From contig NZ_CP136758.1 in the NCBI RefSeq assembly GCF_032930845.1, forward strand, positions 2,309,001-2,373,000: DNA of 64,000 bases, read 5' to 3'. The position numbers were made by a program, and so were the translations under genes. The stretch comes from Parvularcula sp. LCG005 (GTDB lineage: Bacteria > Pseudomonadota > Alphaproteobacteria > Caulobacterales > Parvularculaceae). The notes under the pieces were generated by a model. It had not been told where the DNA came from, did not search any database, and saw nothing but the letters and a program-made list of their open reading frames with translations. This document shows, piece after piece, positions 27,397 to 35,445 of the stretch (the stretch's first letter is position 1; each line of letters begins with the position of its first letter).

Positions 27397-29498
27397 CAGG
27401 CGACCGCGAGCATGGCCGGCCGTGTGCCCGGCACAATTTCCTCAAAGGCAATGACAGGATTCTTGATGCCGCGACTGCGCAGGACGTCCCGGACAATCCG
27501 ACGGCGACGGCCCGGTACCGCAACGGCGGCATAGGCACCGCTGATCGCGGCCTTGTTGAGCGCTTCCTGCAAATCGTCACCAAGTTCCTTGAGGTCCTTG
27601 GCATCCATCGGCGCGGGGGTCTTGCCGCCATCGACCTGTTCAAGCTTGCGCGAGAAGACCTCATCCCATTTCGGCGACATCTGGACGAGCGGCAACGTGC
27701 CATCGTCCGCCTTGTAATCGTCGATGAACAGGAAGGAGACCGACCGGCGCACAGCATCGACAAGATCATCAATTGTCGTGCAGCGGGCCTGATGCTCGGC
27801 GATGGCCTCAAGAATAAGCGGGATGTTGCGGACGCTGATCTTCTCGGCCAGCAGCCCCCGCATGACCCATTGCAGCGTGTCATGAGAGACCTTGTCGGGC
27901 ACGAACTCGTCGATGATCCGCTTGTTGGCGGCGCCGCGCTGTTCGTCGGACAGGTCGGTGTAGATATCCAGCGCTTCGTTCAGCGCACGGCGCGTCATCA
28001 GGCGGTCGAAGCTGTTCTGAACCGTCTCCAGCAGGTGGGTCGCCAGCACCTCGACGGATTCGATAACAGTCACGCCGCGGTCGGCAAGAATTTCTGCATC
28101 CACCCGAGAGACCCAGCGCGCATCGGCGCCATAGACCGGCTCTTTGGTGTTGTCGCCGATGATGTCGCGATGCTCGTTCGGTTTGACGAGGGCCATGACC
28201 TTTTGCAGGGCCAGCTTGTCGCCACCAACCTTCGTGCCCTGAATACTGATCGTGTAGCGCCCTGCGCCCAACGGCGCGTCGGTAACGCGGACCGGCGGCA
28301 TGACGAAGCCATAGCGCTGCACCACGAATTTGCGCAGTTTCTCGATCCGCCGTTCGAACGTCTCCTGACTGTTGGCCAGCAGGGACGACAGCGACTGGTC
28401 CAGCACGACGTGGATTTCGTCGAGGTCCAGGGAATCCCCCAGGGTCGGCTTTTTCTCGACATCCACGACCTTGGGCGGCGTGGCCGCAATGGCCGCGAGT
28501 TCCCGTTCTTTCCTGAAGGCAAGGAGGGCGGCATAACCTATCGCCCCCGCACCGATAAAGAACGGAAGGAACGGCATACCCGGCAGCACGGCGAAGATCG
28601 ACAGCAGCACCGCCACGGCGAACAGCGCGCTGGATTTTCCGAGCAATTGCTTGACCAGCGCCACGTCGACCGAATCCTGCCCCTGCCCCTTAGACAGCAG
28701 AAGCGCCGTTGCGACGGAAATAATGACGGCTGGGATCTGGTTGACCAGACCGTCGCCGACGGTCAGGATCGAATAGTTCTGGACCGCTTCACCAAGGGAG
28801 ATGTGGTGGACGCCAAGGCCGATCGCGATACCTGCCACCAGGTTCAGCATGGTGATGAGGAGGCCGGCGACGGCATCCCCCTTCACGAACTTGGAAACAC
28901 CGTCGAGCGACCCGAGGAATGAGGCTTCTTCCTGCTGCAGTTCGCGGAGACGGCGGGCTTCTTCGTGCGTAATGGCACCGGCCGCGACGTCCGCATCAAT
29001 GGCGAGCTGCTTGCCGGGCATGGCGTCCAGCGCAAAGCGCGCACCAACCTCGGCCATCCGGCCGGCACCCTTGGTGATGACCATGAAGTTGACGATGATC
29101 AGCACAGAGAAAATGATCAGGCCCATGAACAGGTTGCCGTTCATGATGAACATGGCAAACCCTTCGATCACCCCGCCTGCCGCATCAGTGCCAGTGTGCC
29201 CCTCTCCGATGATCAGCTTGGTCGATGAGATGTTCAGCGACAGCCGCAGCAGGAGTGAGATCAGCAGGATCGAGGGAAAGGACGAGAAGTCGAGCGGCTT
29301 CTGGATGAACAGCGTCATCGTGAAGACGAGAATGGCGAAAGCAAATGACGCGGTCAGGCCGATATCCAGCAGGATCGGCGGGATCGGCAGGATCATCATC
29401 ACGATGATCAGCATCAAGCCGAAAGTGAGAAGCACCGTCGGCTGACGGAGAATGCCTAAAAAGTCGATGCCCCCGCCCGCTGTACCCGCCGCCGCCAT
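27396..29498 (-). CDS. flhA: Flagellar export apparatus protein FlhA
   Basis: Export-gate protein of 700 residues. Eight membrane segments fill residues 12-330, with the conserved FHIPEP-family loop containing ARFALDAMPGKQLAIDADVAAG (about 147-168), whose acidic residues link export to the proton gradient. The C-terminal cytoplasmic domain (about 360-700) docks chaperone-substrate complexes and forms the nonameric ring; YGFVMPPVRVTDAP lies at its start. It follows fliQ by 4 bp. Length matches the family. Confidence 0.97.
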   Translation of the reverse strand: MAAAGTAGGGIDFLGILRQPTVLLTFGLMLIIVMMILPIPPILLDIGLTASFAFAILVFTMTLFIQKPLDFSSFPSILLISLLLRLSLNISSTKLIIGEGHTGTDAAGGVIEGFAMFIMNGNLFMGLIIFSVLIIVNFMVITKGAGRMAEVGARFALDAMPGKQLAIDADVAAGAITHEEARRLRELQQEEASFLGSLDGVSKFVKGDAVAGLLITMLNLVAGIAIGLGVHHISLGEAVQNYSILTVGDGLVNQIPAVIISVATALLLSKGQGQDSVDVALVKQLLGKSSALFAVAVLLSIFAVLPGMPFLPFFIGAGAIGYAALLAFRKERELAAIAATPPKVVDVEKKPTLGDSLDLDEIHVVLDQSLSSLLANSQETFERRIEKLRKFVVQRYGFVMPPVRVTDAPLGAGRYTISIQGTKVGGDKLALQKVMALVKPNEHRDIIGDNTKEPVYGADARWVSRVDAEILADRGVTVIESVEVLATHLLETVQNSFDRLMTRRALNEALDIYTDLSDEQRGAANKRIIDEFVPDKVSHDTLQWVMRGLLAEKISVRNIPLILEAIAEHQARCTTIDDLVDAVRRSVSFLFIDDYKADDGTLPLVQMSPKWDEVFSRKLEQVDGGKTPAPMDAKDLKELGDDLQEALNKAAISGAYAAVAVPGRRRRIVRDVLRSRGIKNPVIAFEEIVPGTRPAMLAVA

Positions 29499-29502
29499 GT
29501 CA

Positions 29503-29763
29503 TTATCCGATCAGCGGAATGATCCGCGTGTCAAAAAGCCTCAAACACAGACCGACCATGAAGCTGGCTGAGATCGAGAATACGATCAGCATGGCCGCCA
29601 CTTTAGGCACAAAGGTCAGTGTCAGTTCCTGCACTGAGGTCAGGGCCTGCAGCAGACCGATGACCAATCCGGCAATCAACGCTGTAATCAACAGCGGCGC
29701 CGCCATCATGGCCGCAGTCATCACTGCTTCGCGGCCAAGATCAATGATTTCTGCGTCTGACAT
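29503..29763 (-). CDS. fliQ: Flagellar export gate protein FliQ
   Basis: Small inner-membrane export-channel protein of 86 residues with two hydrophobic helices (about 17-38 and 50-75). The segment GLVIGLLQALTSVQELTLTF is the FliQ hallmark. It starts 6 bp after fliE and is followed after 4 bp by flhA. It assembles with FliP and FliR in a helical pore. Confidence 0.95.
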   Translation of the reverse strand: MSDAEIIDLGREAVMTAAMMAAPLLITALIAGLVIGLLQALTSVQELTLTFVPKVAAMLIVFSISASFMVGLCLRLFDTRIIPLIG

Positions 29764-29769
29764 GATCCG

Positions 29770-30081
29770 TCAGACCGGCATGCGGAGGATTTCCTGGTAC
29801 GCCTCGATCACGCGGTCACGGATTGTCACCACCGTCTGCAGCGCCAGTTCGGCTTGAGCCATGGCTTCGACGACGGCCTGGGCACTGCCCTCACCTCTTG
29901 CCATGGCACTCACGGCGCCATCGGCCTTGTCGAATACGGACGCAAACTCCTCGACCGCTTTGGTCACGGCGTTGGTATCGGCCGGCGCCTGAATATCACC
30001 TGCAATGGCTTTTGCCATATTGGCAGATGACGCCTGGCCGTAGCCCTGCATGGCGCCGAGTGAAGAAAGATCAAGTGCCAT
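29770..30081 (-). CDS. fliE: Flagellar hook-basal body protein FliE
   Basis: Rod-MS ring junction protein of 103 residues. The C-terminal half QTVVTIRDRVIEAYQEILRMPV is the classic FliE ending. The N-terminal helix is Ala/Gly rich. Its ATG overlaps the flgC stop by one base, so the two are coupled. Confidence 0.95.
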   Translation of the reverse strand: MALDLSSLGAMQGYGQASSANMAKAIAGDIQAPADTNAVTKAVEEFASVFDKADGAVSAMARGEGSAQAVVEAMAQAELALQTVVTIRDRVIEAYQEILRMPV

Positions 30082-30467
30082 TATGAGCTCCTAAGCAGGG
30101 AAACGAGGCCGGAATACATATCTCGCGCCTGACGGAAGGCTTCCAGATTGGCTTCGAAATGACGCTTGGCCTCACGGGCGTCCGTCATCTCAACCATCAT
30201 GTCCACATTGCTCATCGCAACATAGCCATTTTCATCTGCGAGCGGATGGCCTGGGTCGAGGACCATACGGCCTTCGGAACGATCCAGCGTGATGCGCTCA
30301 ATATCGACTGCGCGGTCACCGGCCTGTGACGTGAACGTCACCATCTTGCGATGATAGCCGGGCGTGTCGACGTTGGAGAGGTTCTCGTGAACCGTCTTGA
30401 GACGATAGCTTTGCGCCCCCATGCCGTCACCGGCGACTTTAAGCGCGGAGAAAATAGGATCTGTCAT
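30081..30467 (-). CDS. flgC: Flagellar basal-body rod protein FlgC
   Basis: Proximal rod protein of 128 residues. The N-terminal flg_bb_rod segment with NLSNVDTPGYHRK (about 29-41) and the C-terminal helix EAFRQARDMYSGLVSLLRSS match FlgC. Its ATG overlaps the flgB stop by one base. Exported through FlhAB/FliPQR, it polymerises with FlgB, FlgF and FlgG. Confidence 0.95.
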   Translation of the reverse strand: MTDPIFSALKVAGDGMGAQSYRLKTVHENLSNVDTPGYHRKMVTFTSQAGDRAVDIERITLDRSEGRMVLDPGHPLADENGYVAMSNVDMMVEMTDAREAKRHFEANLEAFRQARDMYSGLVSLLRSS

Positions 30468-30802
30468 CAGCGACCTCTACCCAGTGCGATCTGATACATG
30501 GAAAGGGTCTGGCGCCACAGGCCGAGCGCCATATCGTGCTCACCCTTGGCTTCCGCCAGGTTGATGACCTGATCTTCCAGAGAAACGGAATTGCCGTTGA
30601 TCTTCGTGGCTGCCGTGCGGTCTTCCTGAACGCGGGCATAGCCGCCGTTCCGAACCATCGTGGCAAAATCCTCGATGTCGCGGGCGCGATAGCCCGGGGT
30701 ATCAGCCTGCGCGATGTTTTCTGCGACCACGGCCTGACGTTCGGCCGCATGAGTCGCCATCGCCTTGGCGATATTCAGGACAGTGCTGTCCGAACCAATC
30801 AT
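30467..30802 (-). CDS. flgB: Flagellar basal-body rod protein FlgB
   Basis: Rod protein of 111 residues with NIAQADTPGYRARDI (about 29-43) and a C-terminal HDMALGLWRQTLSMYQIALGRG helix typical of FlgB. It is the first gene of the seven-gene unit ending in flhB. A CtrA-like box and -10 element lie upstream at 30840-30872. Confidence 0.94.
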   Translation of the reverse strand: MIGSDSTVLNIAKAMATHAAERQAVVAENIAQADTPGYRARDIEDFATMVRNGGYARVQEDRTAATKINGNSVSLEDQVINLAEAKGEHDMALGLWRQTLSMYQIALGRGR

Positions 30803-30839
30803 CCGTTGCCTCCGTACCAGTGATGTTAATGGTACGGTT

Positions 30840-30872
30840 ACAATAATGACCGGGAGTTGAATAAATAGTTAA
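30840..30872 (-). promoter_or_regulatory. CtrA-like box with -10 element, flgB promoter
   Basis: On the minus strand TTAA-CTATTTA-TTCA (30872-30858) is followed 12 nt later by TATTGT (30845-30840). The box differs from the CtrA consensus TTAA-N7-TTAA at one base. The 12-nt spacing is the same as in the flagellin, fliL and motB promoters. The upstream half overlaps the last codons of flbT. Confidence 0.5.
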
Positions 30873-31324
30873 CGACGTCCCGCGATGGCACACTTTGCAG
30901 CGTATGTGTCGTCGGCAACACCCGTCTGAAGAAGTCGGTCTTCAACCGTGAATAGCGACTTCAACCCCATCAGAACCCCGTAGAACCGGGCTTCCTCTGC
31001 GCAGGCGAGACAGCGAGCCAGGAGAGATTCCTCCGGCGTGCCTTCGAAAATGCTGCACAATTGCGTTAACCGGTCGATCAGATCAGTCTGACCTTCCTCG
31101 ACGCTCGTTTCAGTCGCGAGGATCATCTGCGCGACGTGGTAGGCACGGCGGACAGGTGTGGTCACTTCTTCGGGGTGCAATGCATCGCTGAGGCGCAACA
31201 CAAACACACCGTCGTCGCAGATTCTGACCGAAGACCGGCGCGGGCCGTTCTGGATCAGATTGCCGCCAACAAGAAATTTCTCGCCTGGGCGAAGGGTCAG
31301 GGTCAGTCCACCACTCATCGTCAC
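30869..31324 (-). CDS. flbT: Flagellin synthesis repressor FlbT
   Basis: Alphaproteobacterial flagellar regulator of 151 residues. FlbT in Caulobacter binds the 5' leader of flagellin mRNA and promotes its decay when the hook is not finished. MSGGLTLTLRPGEKFLVGGNLIQNG-like opening, with RSSVRICDDGVFVLR, is the family signature. The start overlaps the flaF stop as ATGA. The gene is downstream of flagellin and flaF on the same strand, so it is part of a flagellin feedback unit. Confidence 0.94.
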   Translation of the reverse strand: MTMSGGLTLTLRPGEKFLVGGNLIQNGPRRSSVRICDDGVFVLRLSDALHPEEVTTPVRRAYHVAQMILATETSVEEGQTDLIDRLTQLCSIFEGTPEESLLARCLACAEEARFYGVLMGLKSLFTVEDRLLQTGVADDTYAAKCAIAGRR

Positions 31325-31692
31325 GCTGCCTCGGCTGCCTGGCGCAGCCCTGCTGCGACGGTCCGGTTCACTTCGATCAGCGGCGACACGTCTCCATTGC
31401 CGGCCATGACGGCCTGGGCGTGGCGGATCGAAAATTTCGCAAGTCCGATCATTCGGGCCTTGACTTCATCTGTACATTGATTGTCTTTAGACATGAGGTC
31501 AGTCGCAAAAGCGGTCCAGAGAGCCGTATTGCGCTGAAGAGCATTCATCAGTTGAGGGAAGAGTTTGTCCCGCTGCGCTGCAGCCGCCTCAAGATCAGAG
31601 GCGATCTTTGTCAGGATCTGATATTCGATCTGCCGTGGCTCAGCGGTCTGACGACGCACTTGCCCATATCCGGCTTCTGCCAATGATTTCAT
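31321..31692 (-). CDS. flaF: Flagellin synthesis regulator FlaF
   Basis: FlaF-family protein of 123 residues. In Caulobacter FlaF is required for flagellin synthesis and secretion and works against FlbT. The internal RQIEYQILTKIASDLEAA and MNALQRNTALWTAFATDL match the family. The start at 31692 (MKSLAEAGYGQ) is chosen because the 16 codons upstream (from 31740) fall within the hairpin after flagellin and lack similarity. It overlaps flbT by ATGA. Confidence 0.92.
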   Translation of the reverse strand: MKSLAEAGYGQVRRQTAEPRQIEYQILTKIASDLEAAAAQRDKLFPQLMNALQRNTALWTAFATDLMSKDNQCTDEVKARMIGLAKFSIRHAQAVMAGNGDVSPLIEVNRTVAAGLRQAAEAA

Positions 31693-31703
31693 CTTTATGC
31701 CCC

Positions 31704-31745
31704 GAAAACTAGTGGAGTGGTGGGCGGCCACTGGGGCCACCCACC
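31704..31745 (-). terminator. Hairpin between flagellin and flaF
   Basis: GGTGGG-C-GGCC (31719-31729) pairs with GGCC-A-CCCACC (31735-31745), leaving one mismatch. On the minus strand GTTTTC follows after about 9 nt. It lies 11 bp after the flagellin stop. It may end most flagellin transcripts or protect their 3' ends while allowing a little flaF-flbT read-through. Confidence 0.55.
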
Positions 31746-31755
31746 GTCTTTACGC

Positions 31756-32985
31756 TTACTGGAACAGGGCCAGGATTGACGTTGGTGCATTGTTGGCAAT
31801 GCTGAGCGACTGGATACCCAGCTGCTGCTGAACCTGCAGGGCCTGCAGCTTGGCAGAGGCAGCCGTGATGTCGGCGTCGATCAGGGCAGAGTTGCCCAGT
31901 TCGAGCGAGTCGATCAGTGACATGACCCAGTCTGTTTGCAGCTCAACACGCTTCTGTGCCGAACCGAACGATGCAGCAGCATCGGTCGCAGCCGTGATCA
32001 GGTCTTCAATTGTCGACAGAGCAGAAGCCGCGTCGCCTGTGTTGATGACGCTCAGGTTACGGAGCGCATCGAGGCTACCACCGGCAGTACCGCCAGTAGA
32101 TGTGGCTTCAGCAGAACGAACAACCGTGTCGATCGAGTTGGAGTTCGTACCCACTGCGATATCAGTCCGCAGCTCGTAGTTCGAACCGTTCAGAACGACG
32201 GTAGAGCCAGACAGACCGGCAAGACCGTCAACCAGTAGGCCGAGTTCACGAAGGATATCTTCAGCAGTATCGGTCGCAGTTGCCTGATAATCCACGGTCC
32301 CAACGCCGACGTTGAGCTCGTAATTGTCACCTTCAGTCACAACCGTTGAAGCCGTCAGTGTAGCAAGTGTAGACTGTGTAGTGCCGGCAGTAGTGTTGAT
32401 AGCGCCTGTGTCAGCAAAGCCAGCGATTGTCACACCAGTACCAAGAACACCATCCACGATGGCGTTGTCGGCCGTCCCCACGCTGAGGTCAACGCCGGTA
32501 ACAGTGATCGAACCCGTTGCAACAGAACCATCAGAAGCGCGGTTGAACGATGACAGATAGCTGACATTGTTCGTGTTGTTGATGATATTGACGCCGTTCA
32601 CCTGAGCGGAGTCGACGATGTCCGTGATCTGCGAACGCAGAGCGGTAATGTCGGCCTGGATCTTGGTACGGTCGGCTTCGGTTTTGTCCTGTGCCTGAGT
32701 AACCTTGGCTTTGATTTCGACCAGAAGGTCGGTGATGCGTTCCGCAGCGTTACGACCAACGCCAACGGTTGCAGAAGCCAGGCCGAGAGATTCAGAAACA
32801 GTTTTGAACGACGCAAGGTCAGCGCCCATGGTTTTGGAAATCGACCACAGCGCGGAATTGTCCTTGGCTGTGTTGATGACTTTACCGGTCGAGATCTGGT
32901 CGTTCAGTGTGTTGAGCGATTTGTTGATGCCCCGAAGAGTCTCGAGGGCAACCATTGCCGCTGGGTTGGTGTTGATGCTGGTCAT
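31756..32985 (-). CDS. fliC: Flagellin
   Basis: Filament subunit of 409 residues. The conserved N-terminal D0/D1 part (1-140) has SLNTLNDQISTGKVINTAKD and the C-terminal D1/D0 part (320-409) ends VQQQLGIQSLSIANNAPTSIL. The variable middle (about 150-310) is Thr/Gly/Val rich and holds two similar blocks, at about 207-230 and 255-280 (STVV..G.NYEL). It is the only flagellin in the window. It is transcribed from a CtrA-like promoter through a structured leader and is followed by flaF and flbT. Confidence 0.96.
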   Translation of the reverse strand: MTSINTNPAAMVALETLRGINKSLNTLNDQISTGKVINTAKDNSALWSISKTMGADLASFKTVSESLGLASATVGVGRNAAERITDLLVEIKAKVTQAQDKTEADRTKIQADITALRSQITDIVDSAQVNGVNIINNTNNVSYLSSFNRASDGSVATGSITVTGVDLSVGTADNAIVDGVLGTGVTIAGFADTGAINTTAGTTQSTLATLTASTVVTEGDNYELNVGVGTVDYQATATDTAEDILRELGLLVDGLAGLSGSTVVLNGSNYELRTDIAVGTNSNSIDTVVRSAEATSTGGTAGGSLDALRNLSVINTGDAASALSTIEDLITAATDAAASFGSAQKRVELQTDWVMSLIDSLELGNSALIDADITAASAKLQALQVQQQLGIQSLSIANNAPTSILALFQ

Positions 32986-33010
32986 GTTATGCTCCGTACT
33001 AGGTACAACA

Positions 33011-33054
33011 AGCCTATCATCCTGACAGGATCGGGGTCAGCCCGACGCAACATC
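33011..33054 (-). promoter_or_regulatory. Structured 5' leader of flagellin mRNA
   Basis: In the roughly 85-nt leader on the minus strand, CGGG-CTGAC-CCCG and the palindrome ATCCTG-T-CAGGAT can each fold, and CTGAC can instead pair with GTCAG. Such alternative pairings upstream of the ribosome site (ACGGAG) would suit FlbT-mediated control, since FlbT acts on flagellin leaders in Caulobacter. Direct binding here is inferred. Confidence 0.4.
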
Positions 33055-33075
33055 TCTCAAGTTGCCTTCCTCGAA

Positions 33076-33108
33076 GTTATACCTACAGAAACGATAATTT
33101 GCGCTTAA
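33076..33108 (-). promoter_or_regulatory. CtrA-like box with -10 element, flagellin promoter
   Basis: Minus-strand TTAA-GCGCAAA-TTAT (33108-33094), one base from the CtrA consensus, is followed after 12 nt by TATAAC (33081-33076). The box would cover the -35 position, as in CtrA-activated promoters. Confidence 0.55.
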
Positions 33109-33110
33109 CG

Positions 33111-33434
33111 CTACATTCGGCTGCTGGAATTTTTCTCGTCAAACGCTATGCGAGTACCGTCAGGGTAGTAACCAACACTGTTTTCGCGGGTAACAAGGTT
33201 TTGCAGGCGATTCTTCAATCCGCCGACAGCGGCGGACATGATCATCAGAAGCCTTGCATTTTCATTAGCCCGTTTACGGATTATTTCCAGATCTTTCTGA
33301 TTTGTGACCGGCTGGAGGGTCTGCACAGCCTTGCTGATCCGCTGACTCACGGATTCGAGCTGATCGAAGCGGCGCGCACGCAAGAGTGCGGCCTCTTCGT
33401 CGAGAAGAAGTAGGATGTCTTTAGGCTGGCTCAT
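33111..33434 (-). CDS. FlgN-like flagellar export chaperone candidate
   Basis: Helical protein of 107 residues. Segments LLLLDEEAALLRARRFDQLESVSQRIS and EIIRKRANENARLLMIMSAAVGGLKNRL resemble FlgN-type chaperones, which hold FlgK and FlgL before export. It overlaps the rod-binding-protein gene by ATGA and lies next to flagellin. The assignment rests on helix pattern and context rather than a strict motif; it could also be another FliT/FlgN-class chaperone. Confidence 0.65.
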   Translation of the reverse strand: MSQPKDILLLLDEEAALLRARRFDQLESVSQRISKAVQTLQPVTNQKDLEIIRKRANENARLLMIMSAAVGGLKNRLQNLVTRENSVGYYPDGTRIAFDEKNSSSRM

Positions 33435-33739
33435 GCCCGGAAATCGAGACCGGGCTCCGCACGTTCAGCCCGCGCCGACAGGGCCTGGTAGAATTGCTCG
33501 GCAAGACCAAAGCCGCCCTGGTCGGCCATCTTTCCCGCAATCTGTTCGAGCAGGAAGGACGAGAACCCCTCGGCTGTCCCACCCTCTTTTGCCCCGAAGG
33601 CTTCGGCGATACCGCTGTGTTGCAGCATCTGCATGATGAACGCGGCTTCGAAATCGCGAGCCGACTGGCGCAAGGGATCGACCTGCACCGATGCTTTCGG
33701 TGCAATATCAACCGGTCCGACGGTGGCCGATATTTCCAT
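33431..33739 (-). CDS. Rod-binding protein, FlgJ N-terminal type (CheL-like)
   Basis: Protein of 102 residues made only of the FlgJ rod-binding domain (PF10135): ARDFEAAFIMQMLQHSG (about 27-43) and GFSSFLLEQIAGKMADQGGFGLAEQFYQAL (about 58-87). It lacks the muramidase domain of enteric FlgJ, as is normal in Alphaproteobacteria, so a separate enzyme must open the peptidoglycan for the rod. It is divergent from fliK and starts a two-gene unit with the FlgN-like gene. Confidence 0.85.
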   Translation of the reverse strand: MEISATVGPVDIAPKASVQVDPLRQSARDFEAAFIMQMLQHSGIAEAFGAKEGGTAEGFSSFLLEQIAGKMADQGGFGLAEQFYQALSARAERAEPGLDFRA

Positions 33740-33837
33740 GACGTGCTCCCGTATTCTTATGCCTTCCTAATTGGTTGCATCATGTAAATCATTAGTAAAC
33801 CTATTCGAGAGAAATTCAGGGTTCAGATTCATGATAA

Positions 33838-35436
33838 ATGGACAACCGACCCATGGCGTCATTCGTACCTTTTCTCTCGCCTGCCGATTCTGCCCGCCCT
33901 GCTGCGGCGCAGCCGACCTCCTCGTCGCAGGACCGGCGCGATCAGGACGCATGGAACGCGGCGATGGAGTCTGAACGGGCGCGGTCAAACGACAATGCGG
34001 TCCGCCAGAAGGATGCGCAGGCAGCCGAGCGTGCTGATCGCAGCCAGGCAGCTGACGACGCCGTGAAGACCACCAGCGACGCCTCGACCAAGTCAGCTGA
34101 GCCATCGGAGACGCGTTCAGCCACGACCGCTGAAGCACCGAAAGTCGATCGCGCGACCGGCGAAGCCGAGGACGCGGTGATCACGAAAATCGCCAATGGC
34201 GAAGCGGAAGCACCGGCGCCTGTCATTCGCACTGAACGGCCCGCTATCGCCGTGCTGCACGGAAACACAGGGACCCTGGGCCAGGAAACGGCGCAGACGG
34301 TCACACTTGCGCAACCGACAGCGGAGCAGGCACTGGCGCAACGTCCGGTCCTTGCCGAAGGCGCAGATGAAGCCGCAGCTATTGCAGCGACAAAGACCAA
34401 ATCGGCTCAAGCCCCTCTGACTGCTGAAAACGCGCAGACCGCGCCGAAGATTTCTGCGGGCGAGACCGTTGCGCAGAACGCTGAAGTGTCAGCCAGGTCC
34501 GCCAGCGCCACGGCACAGAACTCCGCCCTACCAACAACGGCTGCCGCCGATGCTGCGAAGACTGCGCGTCCGACCACTGAAAAATCCGGCGAAGCGCGCC
34601 TGACACTGACAGATATGGCGGAAAAGCTCGCCGCTGGTGAGACCAAATCAGCGCCGGGTCAGGCGACGGGCGCTGCTGCCGCCAAACTTGCTGAGGCACA
34701 GGCCATTGCCCGCACCACCACACAGGTCCCCACAGGCGCAACTGTTCAGCAGACAACGACTGAAGATAGCGCGCCTCTGACGGCGTCGACCGCGGCAGAA
34801 CCGAAAGTCGAAACAGCAACAAAGACGAGTGCTGAACTGGCGCCATCGCTGGCGCTGAAAGATCTTGCCGACGCCAAGGCGGCCGTCAAACACCTCGCTG
34901 GCCAGGCTGTGAACAAGCCGTCGGGCGATGCCTCCCCGATGGCCGAGTTGATGACATCGCGCGGCGCCGATCCAATGGGCGCCACACTGACGGCCCGCCC
35001 CCCAGCGGCGGTCCAGGCAGCGAGCGTCCCGATGATGGTCGAACCCCAGCGGCAGATTGCCGACGCCATTCGCGTCCGCAGCAATGACCAGTCAATCAGC
35101 CTGCGTCTTGATCCGCCGGATCTGGGCTCGGTCAAGATCGATCTCAATTTCGACAAGTCACGGCTTGTGACCGCCACGGTCTCTGCCGAGCAGCTCGACA
35201 CACAGGGCCTTCTGCGCCGTAACCTTGACCAGCTTCAACGGGATCTCGCCGATGCCGGTTTTGAAGGCGTGCAGATCGACTTTACCAGCCACGACACCAC
35301 AGGCGATTCCGGCTCGTCCAATGAGCGCCTTCTTGCCTTCCAGACGCCTGCTTACGAGCGCACTGTCGAGGCCCAGACCGTCCCCACCCGGCGGACACAA
35401 ATCATCACCGCAGACCGCATTGACGCAAGATTTTAA
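33838..35436 (+). CDS. fliK: Flagellar hook-length control protein FliK
   Basis: Protein of 532 residues with a long, disordered Ala/Thr/Glu-rich region (about 20-390) and a C-terminal Flg_hook domain (about 400-490): SISLRLDPPDLGSVKIDL and VSAEQLDTQGLLRRNLDQLQRDL. FliK measures hook length and signals FlhB to change export specificity; the poorly ordered part acts as the ruler. The gene is directly upstream of flgD (9 bp gap). An ATG five codons downstream (33853) is an alternative start; neither has a strong ribosome site. Confidence 0.88.
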   Translation: MDNRPMASFVPFLSPADSARPAAAQPTSSSQDRRDQDAWNAAMESERARSNDNAVRQKDAQAAERADRSQAADDAVKTTSDASTKSAEPSETRSATTAEAPKVDRATGEAEDAVITKIANGEAEAPAPVIRTERPAIAVLHGNTGTLGQETAQTVTLAQPTAEQALAQRPVLAEGADEAAAIAATKTKSAQAPLTAENAQTAPKISAGETVAQNAEVSARSASATAQNSALPTTAAADAAKTARPTTEKSGEARLTLTDMAEKLAAGETKSAPGQATGAAAAKLAEAQAIARTTTQVPTGATVQQTTTEDSAPLTASTAAEPKVETATKTSAELAPSLALKDLADAKAAVKHLAGQAVNKPSGDASPMAELMTSRGADPMGATLTARPPAAVQAASVPMMVEPQRQIADAIRVRSNDQSISLRLDPPDLGSVKIDLNFDKSRLVTATVSAEQLDTQGLLRRNLDQLQRDLADAGFEGVQIDFTSHDTTGDSGSSNERLLAFQTPAYERTVEAQTVPTRRTQIITADRIDARF

Positions 35437-35445
35437 GAGGTAGCC

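Noticed and set aside
27792-28922. A 376-codon plus-strand frame opposite flhA
   Set aside because: Arg/Gln/His-rich product typical of antisense reading of a GC-rich gene.
32986-33110. Sigma-54 promoter for flagellin
   Set aside because: GG and GC pairs are present but not separated by 10 bp; the CtrA-like layout fits better.
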